This document shows, one piece after another, positions 24,697 to 35,130 of a stretch of 64,000 bases of DNA. Under the pieces are notes generated by a model that did not search any database, was not told the origin of the DNA, and was given only the letters and a program-made list of their open reading frames with translations. Numbering within the stretch: the first letter of the stretch is position 1; every line of letters begins with the position of its first letter. A program made the translations under genes and the position numbers. Source of the DNA: Betaproteobacteria bacterium HGW-Betaproteobacteria-7 (GTDB lineage: Bacteria > Pseudomonadota > Gammaproteobacteria > Burkholderiales > Rhodocyclaceae); the NCBI GenBank assembly GCA_002840765.1, contig PHCE01000007.1, positions 124,001 to 188,000 on the forward strand, in the 5' to 3' direction.

Positions 24697-24744
24697 GGGT
24701 TGGACTCCGAAAATAAATCTAAAGGGTGCTACGAAGAACCGCGC

Positions 24745-24772
24745 ATTATACGGAAAAGTTTCGCCAAGTCAA
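24745..24772 (-). promoter_or_regulatory. sigma-70 promoter of rplU-rpmA
   Basis: On the minus strand TTGACT (24767-24772) and TATAAT (24745-24750) are separated by 16 bases. The -10 is a perfect match and lies about 50 bases before the L21 start. Confidence 0.8.
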
Positions 24773-24870
24773 AGCCTTGTCGTAGGCATGTGGTAAACTT
24801 CCGCGCTTTAAAACACAGCTTGTTCCGCGACCCGCCTGGCGGGCGGGAAGGTTACAAAGAGGAGCTTCTC

Positions 24871-25215
24871 ATGGCTGAAATCACCACGGCCTCCGGCCTT
24901 ATCTACGAAGATTCCGTCATCGGCGACGGCGCTGAAGCCAAGGCTGGCGATCATGTTGTCGTCCATTACACCGGCTGGCTGACCAATGGCAGCAAGTTCG
25001 ATTCGAGCAAGGATCGCAATGACCCGTTCGATTTTCCGCTCGGCCAGCGCCACGTCATCGCCGGTTGGGATGAGGGCGTCCAGGGCATGAAGATCGGCGG
25101 CAAGCGCAAGCTGACCATTCCGCCGCAACTTGGCTACGGTACGCGCGGTGCCGGCGGCGTCATTCCGCCGAATGCGACGCTGGTCTTCGAGGTGGAACTG
25201 CTCGCTATCCAATGA
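24871..25215 (+). CDS. FKBP-type peptidyl-prolyl cis-trans isomerase
   Basis: A 114-residue single-domain FKBP without a signal peptide, hence cytoplasmic. [34 protein letters not shown] and [29 protein letters not shown] cover the active-site aromatic residues of the fold, quoted here in parts. An AAAGAGGAG ribosome site decides the ATG at 24871 over an open frame reaching back to 24319. Its stop overlaps the pseudouridine synthase start by 4 bases, so folding and rRNA modification genes are coupled. Confidence 0.93.
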   Translation: MAEITTASGLIYEDSVIGDGAEAKAGDHVVVHYTGWLTNGSKFDSSKDRNDPFDFPLGQRHVIAGWDEGVQGMKIGGKRKLTIPPQLGYGTRGAGGVIPPNATLVFEVELLAIQ

Positions 25216-26333
25216 GCGATTCCGGCGACGACAAACAAGGCAAACGGCCGCCCGCCGAGGCAGCGGCCGATGATCCGTGGGCCAAGTGGCGGCAACCGGA
25301 GGCGCCGACTGCGGCTGCCTCTGAGCGCCCGCGCCCGGCTCCGCGCGAGAAGCGTCCGGTCGCGGCGAAAGCTGCCGTCGCGCCGGCCGAGCCCGTGGAA
25401 CTACAGCTGCCGACCGGCACCCTGAGCCCGATCAGGAAGAAGGCCGAGCCGACCCGGGCGGCGGCGAAAAAGCCGTACGCCAAGCCGGCCGCCAGCGGCA
25501 TCCAGCGTATCCATGAACAATCCCGTGGCAACAAGGTGCGCGACGCCAAGCAGCCGCGTCCAGCTACCGCTGCTCCGGTGACGCCACGCGATCCGGAGAC
25601 GGTGCCAACCGGCGTGCGCCTGTCCAAAGTGATGTCCGAGCGCGGCATGTGTTCGCGGCGCGAGGCCGACCTGTGGATTGAGCGTGGCTGGGTCTTCGTC
25701 AATGGCGAGCAGATTGCCGAACTCGGTTCGCGCATCGAGCCGGATGCCGAGATCAGCATTTCGAAAGAAGCGGAGAAGGATCAGGCCAAGCAGGTCACCA
25801 TCCTGCTCAACAAGCCGGTCGGCTACGTTTCCGGGCAGCCGGAGGCGGATTGCAAGCCGGCGGTGACGCTGATCTCGGCCGAAACCTGGGTGCGTCAGCC
25901 GGGTGACCAGGAATTCAAACCCTGGATGCTCCGTGGTCTGGCTCCGGCCGGGCGGCTGGACATCGATTCCACCGGCCTGCTGGTGTTCACGCAGGATGGC
26001 CGCATCGCCAAGAAGCTGGTCGGCGAAGATGGCCAGACGGAAAAGGAATACCTGGTGCGGGTCAATGGCGAAATGATTCCGAATGGCCTGGAACTGTTGC
26101 GCCACGGTCTGGAGCTCGAGGGCAAGCCGCTCAAGCCGGCCTGGGTCAAGCAACTGAACGAAGACCAGTTGCACTTCATCCTCAAGGAAGGCAAGAAGCG
26201 GCAGATCCGGCGCATGTGCGAAATGGTTGGTCTGCGCGTCATCGGCCTGAAACGGGTGCGCATCGGCAAGATCCGCCTCGGCGATCTGCCCCTCGGTCAC
26301 TGGCGTTTCCTGCGAGCAGACGAGTCCTTCTGA
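25212..26333 (+). CDS. 23S rRNA pseudouridine synthase, RluB/RluF type, with long Ala/Pro/Lys N-tail
   Basis: A 373-residue RsuA/RluB-family enzyme. Residues 1-130 are a low-complexity Ala/Pro/Lys-rich tail; about 136-180 is an S4 RNA-binding domain ([18 protein letters not shown]); the catalytic domain follows with [17 protein letters not shown], catalytic Asp250, and [26 protein letters not shown]. The order and motifs fit RluF (U2604) or RluB (U2605); they cannot be separated safely by eye. The basic tail probably adds RNA affinity. Confidence 0.9.
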   Translation: MSDSGDDKQGKRPPAEAAADDPWAKWRQPEAPTAAASERPRPAPREKRPVAAKAAVAPAEPVELQLPTGTLSPIRKKAEPTRAAAKKPYAKPAASGIQRIHEQSRGNKVRDAKQPRPATAAPVTPRDPETVPTGVRLSKVMSERGMCSRREADLWIERGWVFVNGEQIAELGSRIEPDAEISISKEAEKDQAKQVTILLNKPVGYVSGQPEADCKPAVTLISAETWVRQPGDQEFKPWMLRGLAPAGRLDIDSTGLLVFTQDGRIAKKLVGEDGQTEKEYLVRVNGEMIPNGLELLRHGLELEGKPLKPAWVKQLNEDQLHFILKEGKKRQIRRMCEMVGLRVIGLKRVRIGKIRLGDLPLGHWRFLRADESF

Positions 26334-26342
26334 GCAATGAAA

Positions 26343-26372
26343 AACGCCGGCAACTGCCGGCGTTCTTTTTTT
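26343..26372 (+). terminator. terminator after the pseudouridine synthase gene
   Basis: AACGCCGGCA at 26343-26352 pairs with TGCCGGCGTT at 26355-26364 and is followed by C and seven Ts. It lies 10 bases after the stop, between convergent genes. Confidence 0.92.
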
Positions 26373-26387
26373 GGCGCTACCTGACGA

Positions 26388-26828
26388 TCAGGCGGTGCCG
26401 CCTGCTGCGGCGGCGCGGACCGGCGGCATCATCAGGCATTCGCCTTCGATGACCGGCTTGCCGCCGACCGTGCATACCGTATCCAGCGTCACGCGGTTCT
26501 TGGCGACGTTGACTTCCTTGACGGTGACGGTGGCGGTAACGGTGTCGCCCGGACGGACCGGCGCCTTGAATTTCAGCGTTTGCGACAGGTAGATGGTGCC
26601 GGGGCCGGGCAATTTGTTGGCCAGCACGGCGGAAATGAAGCCAGCCGAGAGCATGCCGTGGGCAATGCGGCCACCGAACATCGTGGTCTTGGCGTATTCC
26701 TCGTCGAGGTGAGCCGGATTGACGTCGGTCGAGATGCCGGCGAAGAGAACGATGTCAGTTTCGGTGACGGTCTTGGACGTGCTGGCGGACATGCCGGGAT
26801 GCAGTTGGTCGATATGGTGTGTCGTCAT
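26388..26828 (-). CDS. MaoC-like (R)-specific enoyl-CoA hydratase, PhaJ-like
   Basis: A 146-residue single hotdog-fold hydratase. DVNPAHLDEEYAKTTMFGGR carries the catalytic Asp35 and His40, followed by RIAHGMLSAGFIS, the MaoC signature. PhaJ-type enzymes make (R)-3-hydroxyacyl-CoA from enoyl-CoA for polyhydroxyalkanoate synthesis; the two phasins at 60-61 kb make that role plausible, but other MaoC roles exist. AGGAG lies 7 bases before the ATG at 26828. It appears monocistronic. Confidence 0.88.
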   Translation of the reverse strand: MTTHHIDQLHPGMSASTSKTVTETDIVLFAGISTDVNPAHLDEEYAKTTMFGGRIAHGMLSAGFISAVLANKLPGPGTIYLSQTLKFKAPVRPGDTVTATVTVKEVNVAKNRVTLDTVCTVGGKPVIEGECLMMPPVRAAAAGGTA

Positions 26829-26901
26829 GCGGGACTCCTGGGGCAAAAGGCAAAGGTAAGCGGCAACTCTAGCATACGATGGCGTATGGCAGTGGCGGCC
26901 C

Positions 26902-28101
26902 TCACTCGGTACGCAGGGCCTCGACCGGGTCGAGGCCGGCGGCGCGGCGGGCAGGCAGGACGCCGGCAGCCAGGCCGATGCTGATGGCCACGGCCTCGGC
27001 TAGCAGGACGAAACTGAGCGGCGTATGCACTGGCAGGGCCGGTACGGCGAAATGGATGGCCTGGGCGAGGCCGATGCCGAGCAGCAGGCCGAGCAGGCCG
27101 CCGAGCGCCGACAGCGCCACCGCCTCGCCGAGAAAGAGCAACAAGATGGTCCGCTGGCGGGCGCCGAGTGCCACCAGCAGGCCGATCTCGCCGGTCCGCT
27201 CGCTGACGGCGATGGTCATGATGGTGACGATGCCGACGCCGCCGACCAGCAGTGAAATGCCACCGAGCGCACCGACGGCCATAGTGAGCACGTTGAGGAT
27301 GTTGGAAAGCGTCTTCAGCATCTCTTCCTGGGTGACGATGGTGAAGTCCTCGCGGCCGTGGCGGGCGATCATCCGTTCCTTGATGGCGGCGGCGACCAAA
27401 GCCGAGGGCACGCCTTCGGCCGCGGCGATGTTGATTTCATCGAGACCTTCGCGGTTGAACAGTTCCTGGGCGCGGACCGCCGGCACGAAGACGGTGTCGT
27501 CGAGATCGACGCCGAGGAACTGGCCCTTCGGGGCGAGGACGCCGATCACGCGGAACTGCAGGCCGCCGATGCGCAGGCGCTGGCCGAGCGCATTCTCGGC
27601 GCCGAACAGCTCATCCTTGACCTTGGCTCCGAGCACGGCGAAGGCGCGGGCGCTGCCTTCGTCCTCGTCGGGCAGGAAGCGGCCGCTTTGCAGTGTCGAT
27701 TTGAAAACCACGGGCAGGCTGGCGTTGACCCCGTAGATCAGCGTCCGTCGGGTGCGTCCGTTGCCGGCGATCTCGGCATTGCCGCGGACGTTGGGGGTGA
27801 CGGCGACGACGTTGGGCAGGCGTTCGAGGGCCTGGGCATCGTCCAGCGACAGTGGCCGAGCGCTCGACGGCAGGCCGGAGGGCGAGCCGCCGGTCTTCGT
27901 CTTGCCGGGGACGACGGTGACGACATTGGTGCCGAACTGGGTGAATTCGCCGAGCACGAAGCGGTGGATGCCTTCGCCGATCGAGGTGAGCAGGATCACC
28001 GCGGCGATGCCGACGGCGATGCCGAGCAGGGTCAGGAAGCTGCGCAGGCGCTGGGCGGTGATGGCGCGCATGGCCAGTTGGAGCGAATCGGCGACCAGCA
28101 T
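26902..28101 (-). CDS. MacB-like ABC transporter permease (second of two)
   Basis: A 399-residue membrane subunit with the FtsX/MacB layout: one N-terminal helix (about 18-42, FLTLLGIAVGIAAVILLT), a large periplasmic MacB-type domain, and three C-terminal helices (about 280-385) with the SERTGEIGLLVALGARQRTI coupling segment. It lies 2 bases after its paralogue and presumably forms a heterodimer with it. MacB-type transporters are mechanotransmitters working with an adaptor and an outer-membrane channel; no TolC gene is adjacent. Substrate unknown. Confidence 0.9.
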   Translation of the reverse strand: MLVADSLQLAMRAITAQRLRSFLTLLGIAVGIAAVILLTSIGEGIHRFVLGEFTQFGTNVVTVVPGKTKTGGSPSGLPSSARPLSLDDAQALERLPNVVAVTPNVRGNAEIAGNGRTRRTLIYGVNASLPVVFKSTLQSGRFLPDEDEGSARAFAVLGAKVKDELFGAENALGQRLRIGGLQFRVIGVLAPKGQFLGVDLDDTVFVPAVRAQELFNREGLDEINIAAAEGVPSALVAAAIKERMIARHGREDFTIVTQEEMLKTLSNILNVLTMAVGALGGISLLVGGVGIVTIMTIAVSERTGEIGLLVALGARQRTILLLFLGEAVALSALGGLLGLLLGIGLAQAIHFAVPALPVHTPLSFVLLAEAVAISIGLAAGVLPARRAAGLDPVEALRTE

Positions 28102-28103
28102 CG

Positions 28104-29312
28104 TCAGTGCTTCATCAGCGCCTGCACCGGGTCCATCCGGGCGGCGCGGCGGGCCGGCATGACGCCGAACAGCAGGCCGGTGCCCAGCGCCGTCGACAGG
28201 CCAGCGATCACCGCCCAGTCCGGCGGATAGGCGGGAAACAACGGGAAGGCCTGGCGCAGCGCGAAGGCGCCGAGTTGGCCGAGCAGGTAGCCGAGCAGGG
28301 CGCCGACGCTGGAGAGCATCGCCGCCTCGGCCAGGAAGGCCAGGCGGATGGTCCGCGCCGGGGCGCCGAGCGCCTTGAGCAGGCCGATCTCGCCGGTGCG
28401 CTGGGTGACGGCGACGAGCATCACGTTCATCACCAGGATGCCGGCCACCGCCAGACTGATCGCGGCAATGCCGGCGACGCCGAGGGTCAGCGTGCCGAGC
28501 AGCTTGTCGAAGGTGGCCAGGATGGCGTCCTGGGTGATTACCGTGACGTCTTCCTCGCCGTGATGGCGTTGCTTGATGATTTCGGTGGCCTGCTCGCGGG
28601 CCAGCGGAATGGCCTCGCGGCTGCGCGCCTCGACCAGGATGCGAAACAGCGTGTCGGAGTTGAACATCGCCTGGGCCAGCGCCACCGGCACGATCACCAG
28701 TTCGTCGGTATTCATGCCCAGCCCCTGGCCGACCGACTTGAGCACGCCGATGATGCGCAGCCGGCGGTCGCCGACGCGGACCAGCTTGCCGACCGCCGGT
28801 TCGTTGCCGAACAGTTCGGCGCGCACGGTGGCGCCGATGACGGCGACCGAGGCGCCGCGGTTCCAGTCGTCGTCGGGCAGGCCGCGGCCCTGGGCGAGTT
28901 CGAAATTGCGGATCGGGATGAATTCGGCGGTCGAGCCGGCCACCATGATTTCGCGCAGCCGCCCGCCGTAGCTGATTTCCGAAGTGCCGACGGCAAGCGG
29001 GGCGACGCGGCTGACGGCGCTGGCACGGCGCAGGGCGCCGGCATCGTCGATGGTCAGGTCGCGCGGTGTCGTGGTGATGGCGTTGGCCGGGTTGAAACCG
29101 CCGGTGCCGGAACGGCCGGGCAGGACGATGACCAGATTGGTACCGATCGAGGAAAACTGGCCAACCACATAGCGCCGGGCGCCGTCGCCCAGCGCGGTGA
29201 GGATGACCACGGCGGCGACGCCGATCGACATGGCCAGCACCGATAGTGCCGTGCGTAGGGGATAGCCGGTGGCGGCGTCGCGGGCGAAGCGCAGGGTGTC
29301 GGCGAAACGCAT
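28104..29312 (-). CDS. MacB-like ABC transporter permease (first of two)
   Basis: A 402-residue paralogue of the next gene with the same plan: N-terminal helix (PLRTALSVLAMSIGVAAVVI), periplasmic domain, and three C-terminal helices with TQRTGEIGLLKALGAPARTI. The two differ clearly in the periplasmic domain, so this is an old duplication rather than a recent copy. It follows the ATPase gene by 13 bases. Confidence 0.9.
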   Translation of the reverse strand: MRFADTLRFARDAATGYPLRTALSVLAMSIGVAAVVILTALGDGARRYVVGQFSSIGTNLVIVLPGRSGTGGFNPANAITTTPRDLTIDDAGALRRASAVSRVAPLAVGTSEISYGGRLREIMVAGSTAEFIPIRNFELAQGRGLPDDDWNRGASVAVIGATVRAELFGNEPAVGKLVRVGDRRLRIIGVLKSVGQGLGMNTDELVIVPVALAQAMFNSDTLFRILVEARSREAIPLAREQATEIIKQRHHGEEDVTVITQDAILATFDKLLGTLTLGVAGIAAISLAVAGILVMNVMLVAVTQRTGEIGLLKALGAPARTIRLAFLAEAAMLSSVGALLGYLLGQLGAFALRQAFPLFPAYPPDWAVIAGLSTALGTGLLFGVMPARRAARMDPVQALMKH

Positions 29313-29325
29313 GGCTAACGGGCCT

Positions 29326-30009
29326 TCATGGCTTGGCCGAGTCGCTCTGCAGCCGCCCGTCCTCCATCACCAGTTGCCGGCGGGCGCGGGCGCCCATGGT
29401 CGGGTCGTGGGTGACGACAATCAGCGTGACGCCGCTGGCATTGAGGGCTTCGAGCAGGTTGACCACTTCCTCGCCGGTATGGCGGTCGAGGTTGCCGGTC
29501 GGTTCGTCGGCGAGGATCAGCGCCGGTTGCATGATGGTGGCGCGGGCGATGGCGACGCGCTGGCGCTGGCCGCCGGAGAGCTGGTCGGGGCGGTGGTCGG
29601 CACGCTGGTCCAGGCCGAAATCGACCAGCGCCTTGGCCACCCGGGTATTGCGCTCCTTGAGCGGAATACCGGCCAGGGTCATCGGCAGGGCGATGTTCTC
29701 GGCGGCGGTCAGGCGCGGTACCAGGTGGAAGCTCTGGAAGACGAAGCCGATGCGCTCGCTGCGCACGCGCGCCAGTTCGTCGGCGGACAGGGTGGTGACG
29801 TCGATATTCTCGAGCTTGTAACTGCCGGCATTGGGCCGGTCGAGCAGGCCGAGCAGGTTGAGCAGCGTCGATTTGCCGGAGCCGGAGGGGCCCATCACGG
29901 CGACGTACTCACCGGCGTCGATGCTCAGGTCCAGTCCGGCCAGCGCGTGTACAGTCGAATCGCCGAGCTGGAAGATGCGCTCGATGCCGGTCAGTTCGAT
30001 CAGCGCCAT
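29326..30009 (-). CDS. MacB/LolD-like ABC transporter ATPase
   Basis: A 227-residue stand-alone nucleotide-binding subunit. GPSGSGKSTLLN is Walker A, LSGGQRQRVAIARA the signature, LILADEPTGNLD Walker B, and VTHD the switch histidine. It belongs to the MacB/LolD branch whose members pair with FtsX-like permeases. An open frame continues upstream, but the ATG at 30009 gives the standard MALIELTG-type beginning. It sits between the adaptor and permease genes. Confidence 0.93.
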   Translation of the reverse strand: MALIELTGIERIFQLGDSTVHALAGLDLSIDAGEYVAVMGPSGSGKSTLLNLLGLLDRPNAGSYKLENIDVTTLSADELARVRSERIGFVFQSFHLVPRLTAAENIALPMTLAGIPLKERNTRVAKALVDFGLDQRADHRPDQLSGGQRQRVAIARATIMQPALILADEPTGNLDRHTGEEVVNLLEALNASGVTLIVVTHDPTMGARARRQLVMEDGRLQSDSAKP

Positions 30010-30034
30010 GAGCCGTTCGCCGTGATCAGCGACA

Positions 30035-31177
30035 TCATTTCCCTTTTTCTTCCGGCGTGACCTTGGCACCCGCCTTGATGCCGTCTTTCTCCAGCGAGGT
30101 GACGATGCGGTCGCCGGCAGCCAGGCCTTCCAGGACTTCGCTGTATTCCCAGTTGCTGAGGCCGGTCTTGATCGTCCGCTCGACCAGTTGGCCATTCTCG
30201 GCATCGAAGAGCAGCACGCGGCCGCCTTCCTGGATGGCGGCGGTGGGAATGCGCAGCACGTTGTCGCGGGCGTCGAGGATGATCTCGACATCGGCGCTGT
30301 AACCGACGAGCAGCTTGCCGATGATCGCCGGATCGGCGAAATCGACCTCGATATCGACCGTGCGTGCCTGTTTTTCCACTGCCGAGACGTAGGGCGCGAC
30401 GCGCCGTACCTTGCCAGCCATGCTTTGCCCCGGCAGGGCGTCTAGGTTGATGCGGACCACCTGTCCGGGATGGATTTTCGGCGCATCGACTTCGTCCATC
30501 GGCGCCTTGACGTAGAGGCAGGAATCATCGAACAGGTCGATCGCCGGTGGCGTCATCACGCCCGGCGGTGACGGCGTGGAGTATTCACCCAGTTCGCCGA
30601 CGATCTTGGCGACCGTACCGTCGAACGGTGCGTAGAGGGCAACGCGGCCCTGCTCGGTGCGCGTCGCACGGAAGCGCGCTTCGGCCTGGGCGACGTCGGC
30701 CTTGGCGGTGTTGCAACTGGCCTGGCGGACTTCGGCATCGGTGCGCGCCGCTTCCTCGCGGCTGCTGGAGACGAAGCCGCGTGCACGCAGTTCGGCCTGG
30801 CGCTTGGCTTCTTTCCCGGCGTTGGCGGCGGCGATACAGGCTTCCTCGACGCGCTTGGCGGCGACCGTGACCTGCGCCCGGGCCAGCGCGGCATTGGCCT
30901 GCTGGTCGTCGTTCCACAGCTTCAACAGCAACTGCCCCTTCTTGACCTTGTCGCCTTCCTTGACGCCCAGGTATTCGATACGGCCGCCGATGATGGTGGA
31001 CAGCTTGGTCCGCTGGCAGGCTTCGACCGTGCCGGCGCGGGTATTGGCCAGGGTCGCCTCGACCTTGCCGGTGGCGACTTCCTTGAGGGCGACCGGGATC
31101 GGCTTTGGCCGGGTGCTCCAGAACAGGGCGCCGGCCAGCAGGAGAACGATGAAGGCGATCAGTGCAAGGCGGCGCAT
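30035..31177 (-). CDS. periplasmic adaptor (HlyD/MacA-like) of the ABC exporter
   Basis: A 380-residue membrane-fusion protein with one N-terminal membrane segment (about 4-20), a split biotinyl-lipoyl domain (GRIEYLGVKEGDKVKKGQLL and LYAPFDGTVAKIVGELGE), a helical hairpin between them (about 95-165) with cysteines at the hairpin arms, and beta-barrel and proximal domains. In MacAB-type systems this subunit bridges the permeases to an outer-membrane channel. It lies in one operon with the ATPase and both permeases. Confidence 0.9.
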   Translation of the reverse strand: MRRLALIAFIVLLLAGALFWSTRPKPIPVALKEVATGKVEATLANTRAGTVEACQRTKLSTIIGGRIEYLGVKEGDKVKKGQLLLKLWNDDQQANAALARAQVTVAAKRVEEACIAAANAGKEAKRQAELRARGFVSSSREEAARTDAEVRQASCNTAKADVAQAEARFRATRTEQGRVALYAPFDGTVAKIVGELGEYSTPSPPGVMTPPAIDLFDDSCLYVKAPMDEVDAPKIHPGQVVRINLDALPGQSMAGKVRRVAPYVSAVEKQARTVDIEVDFADPAIIGKLLVGYSADVEIILDARDNVLRIPTAAIQEGGRVLLFDAENGQLVERTIKTGLSNWEYSEVLEGLAAGDRIVTSLEKDGIKAGAKVTPEEKGK

Positions 31178-31186
31178 GAGTGATTC

Positions 31187-31774
31187 CTAACGAAAACCGG
31201 GCAGCCACCCGGATTGCTGATGGCCCCAGACGGGTTCGAGCGGCCCCTGGAACAGGGCTTCGATGACCGGCGGTTCCGGCCAGGGCTCGTTCATGAAAGT
31301 CAGGCCGATTTCCTCGACGGTGCGGCCCGACCAGTAGTGTTCGGCAACTTCGTCGAGGGCCGAGAGCGACAGGCTGTGCGGCAGGCGCAGATAGTCGAGC
31401 CAGCTGGCGTCATGAAAGGAGCAGATATAGGCGCCCTTGGTTCGGGCGCACGACAGATTTTTGCCGAAGACGCGCTGCGGATGCTTGTGGCGGAAGGTCA
31501 TCGCGTCGGTGCGCGTGGCGAACAGCAGCAGGGCGTGCAGCCGGCTGGGGAAATGGCTGTAGCGGCGCTGGCGGAAGTATTCGAGGTGATATTCGGCGAA
31601 GTAGTTCTGCACCGAGATCAACTGGTCGCCGGGCGTCGGTTCGCCGCCTTCGGGTGAGGCCAGGGTGCTGCCGAAGGGACTGCCCTTGAGGATGTCCCAG
31701 CCCGGTAGTTCGGCGCCGGGCTCCAGCCAGCAGAACAATTCCAGCGTCGCGGTGTCCTTGATCAGGTTGTCCAT
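31187..31774 (-). CDS. hypothetical protein heading the exporter operon
   Basis: A 195-residue soluble protein with no signal peptide. Features are an aromatic-rich middle (YFAEYHLEYFRQRRYSHFP), SRLHALLLFATRTDAMTF, and a Trp/Pro-rich C-terminus (ALFQGPLEPVWGHQQSGW). I do not recognise a family. It ends 9 bases before the adaptor gene, so it is the first gene of the exporter operon and may encode a regulator or a modifier of the exported substrate, which is only inference. ATG at 31774 chosen as the first start after the divergent kinase promoter region. Confidence 0.7.
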   Translation of the reverse strand: MDNLIKDTATLELFCWLEPGAELPGWDILKGSPFGSTLASPEGGEPTPGDQLISVQNYFAEYHLEYFRQRRYSHFPSRLHALLLFATRTDAMTFRHKHPQRVFGKNLSCARTKGAYICSFHDASWLDYLRLPHSLSLSALDEVAEHYWSGRTVEEIGLTFMNEPWPEPPVIEALFQGPLEPVWGHQQSGWLPGFR

Positions 31775-31930
31775 GAGCCGAGGGGGATGGGAAGCATGGC
31801 CGCATTCTGAACGATCGCGGCTGTTTGGCCAATTGTTGCTTGCGTCCGTCCATGCCATACCCGCGCCAGCAATGAATTGACATATGATCGAGGCAAGTGC
31901 GTTGGTCCATGTATAGCGCGGGAGGCTTAG

Positions 31931-34900
31931 CTGAATATCGTCAACGATCGCCCTTCGCCGGCCGTTCCGGGCAGGCGGATCAATCTGCGCCGGGCCTTTC
32001 TCGCTGTCTCGGCGGCGCTGGTCGGCATGCTGCTGCTCATCGCCGCGGTGACGCTGGCCGCCCTGTCGGCCTTCAATACGGCTGCCGATGCCGGACGCCA
32101 CCGGCAGGACTCGCTGGCGCTGATCCATGCCGTACAGCTTGAAGTCGGCCTGCTCGGCCGCCTGGTCAACTCCTACGTCAGCACCGCCGACCCGCGGTTT
32201 CTCATCTATTACTACGATGTGCTGGCCATACGCGAAGGCACCAAGCCGCGCCCGCGCGATCTGCCGGCCAGCTTCTGGGAGCAGGTCATTGCCGGGAGGC
32301 GCGAATATGTCGTGCCGACCGACGGCGAACGCGAACCGCTGGCCCTGCTCGCCGGCCGTCTCGGTTTCGATGCCGGTGAGCAGGCGGTGGTCGGGCGCAT
32401 CCAGCTGATCACCGAGCGCATGAAGGAAACCGAGCAGATCGCCTTTGCCGCGACCCAGGGGCTTTACGATCGCGAAACCAGCGAGTTTGTTTCCGAAGCC
32501 GAGCCGCAGCCCGAGTTTGCCAGCCAGTTGCTGCATCAATCGCTCTACCTGGGCCTGCGTGCAGATCTGGCACTGGCCGTGGAAGAACTGGCCTCGCTCG
32601 TCGATCAGCGGACGGCGAACGAGCTGGAACAGGCCTCCGAGCGCCTGCGCGCCTGGATTTTCGGGGAGTTGCTGGCGCTGTTGTTGAGCGGTGCCGTCCT
32701 GCTGGCCAGTTACCGCTACCTGGAGCGCCATCTGCTCGACCCCCTGACCGCGCTGCACGGCGCCGCCCAGGCGCTGGCCGGCAAATCCTTCGGGCAACGT
32801 ATCGGCGATCTTCATGGTGTCGAGGAGGTTCAATCACTGGCGACGACGCTGGACGGCATGGCGGCGGCAATCGAGGCCGAACTTCATCAGCGCGAGGTGA
32901 CGCAGAACGAACTGAACGAGGCGCGGGCGCGGGCGGAGGTGGCCACTGAAGCCAAATCGATCTTTCTGGCCAACATGAGCCACGAAATCCGTACGCCGAT
33001 GAACGCCATTCTCGGCATGGCCTATCTGGCCATGAAGTCCGGCCTGCCGCCGCGTCAGCTCGACTACGTCAGCAAGATTCATGTGGCGGCGCGACTGCTG
33101 CTTGGCATCATCAACGACATTCTCGATTTCTCGAAGATCGAGGCGGGTAAGGTGGAGCTCGAACGAACGCCCTTCGAGCTCGAACCGGTCATCCAGAACG
33201 CCCTGTTCATGGTCCAGCAGCGGGCCGAGGGCAAGCCGGTCGAACTCATTCTCGACTGGCGCCTGCCGGCAGAGATGCCGCCACTGCTCGGCGATCCGCT
33301 GCGCCTGGGGCAGATTCTGATCAACCTGCTGAGCAATGCCGTCAAGTTCACCGAGCGCGGTCATGTCCGGCTGAGCATCAGCGAAGTCGGCTATGGTGAA
33401 GGTGACGTGGCCTTGCTCTTTGCTGTCGAGGACACCGGCATCGGCATGGATGACGAACAGCGTGGTCGCCTGTTCCAGGAATTCACTCAGGCCGACGGGG
33501 CGACGACCCGTAAATATGGTGGCACGGGTCTCGGCCTGACCATCTCCAAGCGACTGATCGAGGCCATGGGCGGACAGATCGGCGTCGACAGCGTTAGTGG
33601 TCGTGGCAGCCTGTTCCATTTTCAGCTGACTTTCCCGCTGGCCGGCGGGGGGGCAGGTGGGGCTGGCGACAAATCGTTCAGCGCCTGCACCCGGGCGTTG
33701 ATCGTCGATGATTACGCACCGACCCGCGACAGCCTGACGGCCATGTTGCACACCATCGGTTGCGCCCATGTCGATCAGGCCGCCAACGGTGATGAGGCGC
33801 TGGTCCGCCTGCTGACCGAAGCGGCAGCTGGTACGCCCTACGATCTGCTGCTGCTTGATTGGGAAATGCAGGGTCTGGCCGGCAGCCGCCTGATCGAGGC
33901 GGCGCGCGTACGCGAGCTGAGCCTGCCGGCGTGCACGCTGGCCATGTCGACGGCCGACGTTGGCTTGCTGCGCGCCGAAGTGACGTTCCCGGAAGTCGGC
34001 GAATTGGCGCAGAAACCCCTCCTGCCAGGCGTTCTGCGGCGACTCTGTCGGCGGCTGCCGGGGACGGCCAGTGGGCAGCCGGTGGCGCTGACCGGGAGCC
34101 TGGCTCCGGATCTGGGGGGTATGCACATCCTGCTCGTCGAGGATCATGAACTGAACCGTCAGGTGGCCAGTGAAATGCTGGTCGGCTGGGGGGCGACGGT
34201 CGATGTTGCCGAAGACGGTCTGGTCGCCCTGGAAAAACTATTGGCGGCCCCGGCCGACCGCTATGCGCTAGTGCTGATGGATCTGGAAATGCCGGTCATG
34301 GATGGCCGCGAGGCCATTCGTCGCCTGCGTGCCGAGCGCCGTTTCATCGATCTGCCGGTCATCGTCATGACCGCTCATGTGCAGGGCGCGGAACTGCAGC
34401 GGGCGCTGGCCCAGGGGGCTTCCAGTTACATCGCCAAGCCCTTCGATCCCGATGAACTGCTGGCCAGCATCGCCCGTCATAGCCATCGCTCCAAGCCGCC
34501 GCCAGCAACCACGAGCGGGGCGACGCCTGCCGAACAGTCTTTCCTGACGGCGCTGAGGGCCATTCCGGAAGTCGATGTGGCAGTTCTGGAGAAGCGTTTC
34601 AGCGGTCGTTTGCGCTTTCTTGCCGAGGCCATCCGCTACTTTGTCGACGATGCACGGCAGTTGCCCGTCCGCCTGCGTAACGCCATCGAACTGGGCGATA
34701 CCGACACGGCGCGGCGCGATGCGCATTCCTTCAAAGGGCTGTCCGGTACCTTCGGGCTGCGCCAGTTGCAGGAAGTCTTGCGACGCCTCGAGCTGGCGAT
34801 CGCTCCCCAGGCGCTGGTGGAGTCGGAACTGGTTGCCGTCGAGCGTTGTCTAGGCGCCGTTCTGGATGCTCTGGGCGGGCTGCCGGTAGTCGCCGGCGAG

Positions 34901-35130
34901 GCTCAGCCCAAGGGCCAGGTCGGCGATGTGGAGGTGGTCGTCACCCTGCTCGTCCGCCACTTGCGCGATGGCGATGGCGAAGCTGAAGAGATGTGGCGCA
35001 ACAATCGCACATTGCTGGCCAGCCGCTATTCGCCGCGGCAGCTGGCGAAAATTGAAAGGGCAATTGCCCACTGGGATTGCGACGCGGCCATTCAGGCCTT
35101 GGGCGAGCCGCTGGGCAGGGAGGAAAGCAA

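Noticed and set aside
31877..31888. TTGACA followed by TATGAT upstream of the hybrid kinase as a promoter
   Set aside because: The two hexamers are adjacent, not 16-18 bases apart, and no partner box fits either of them.
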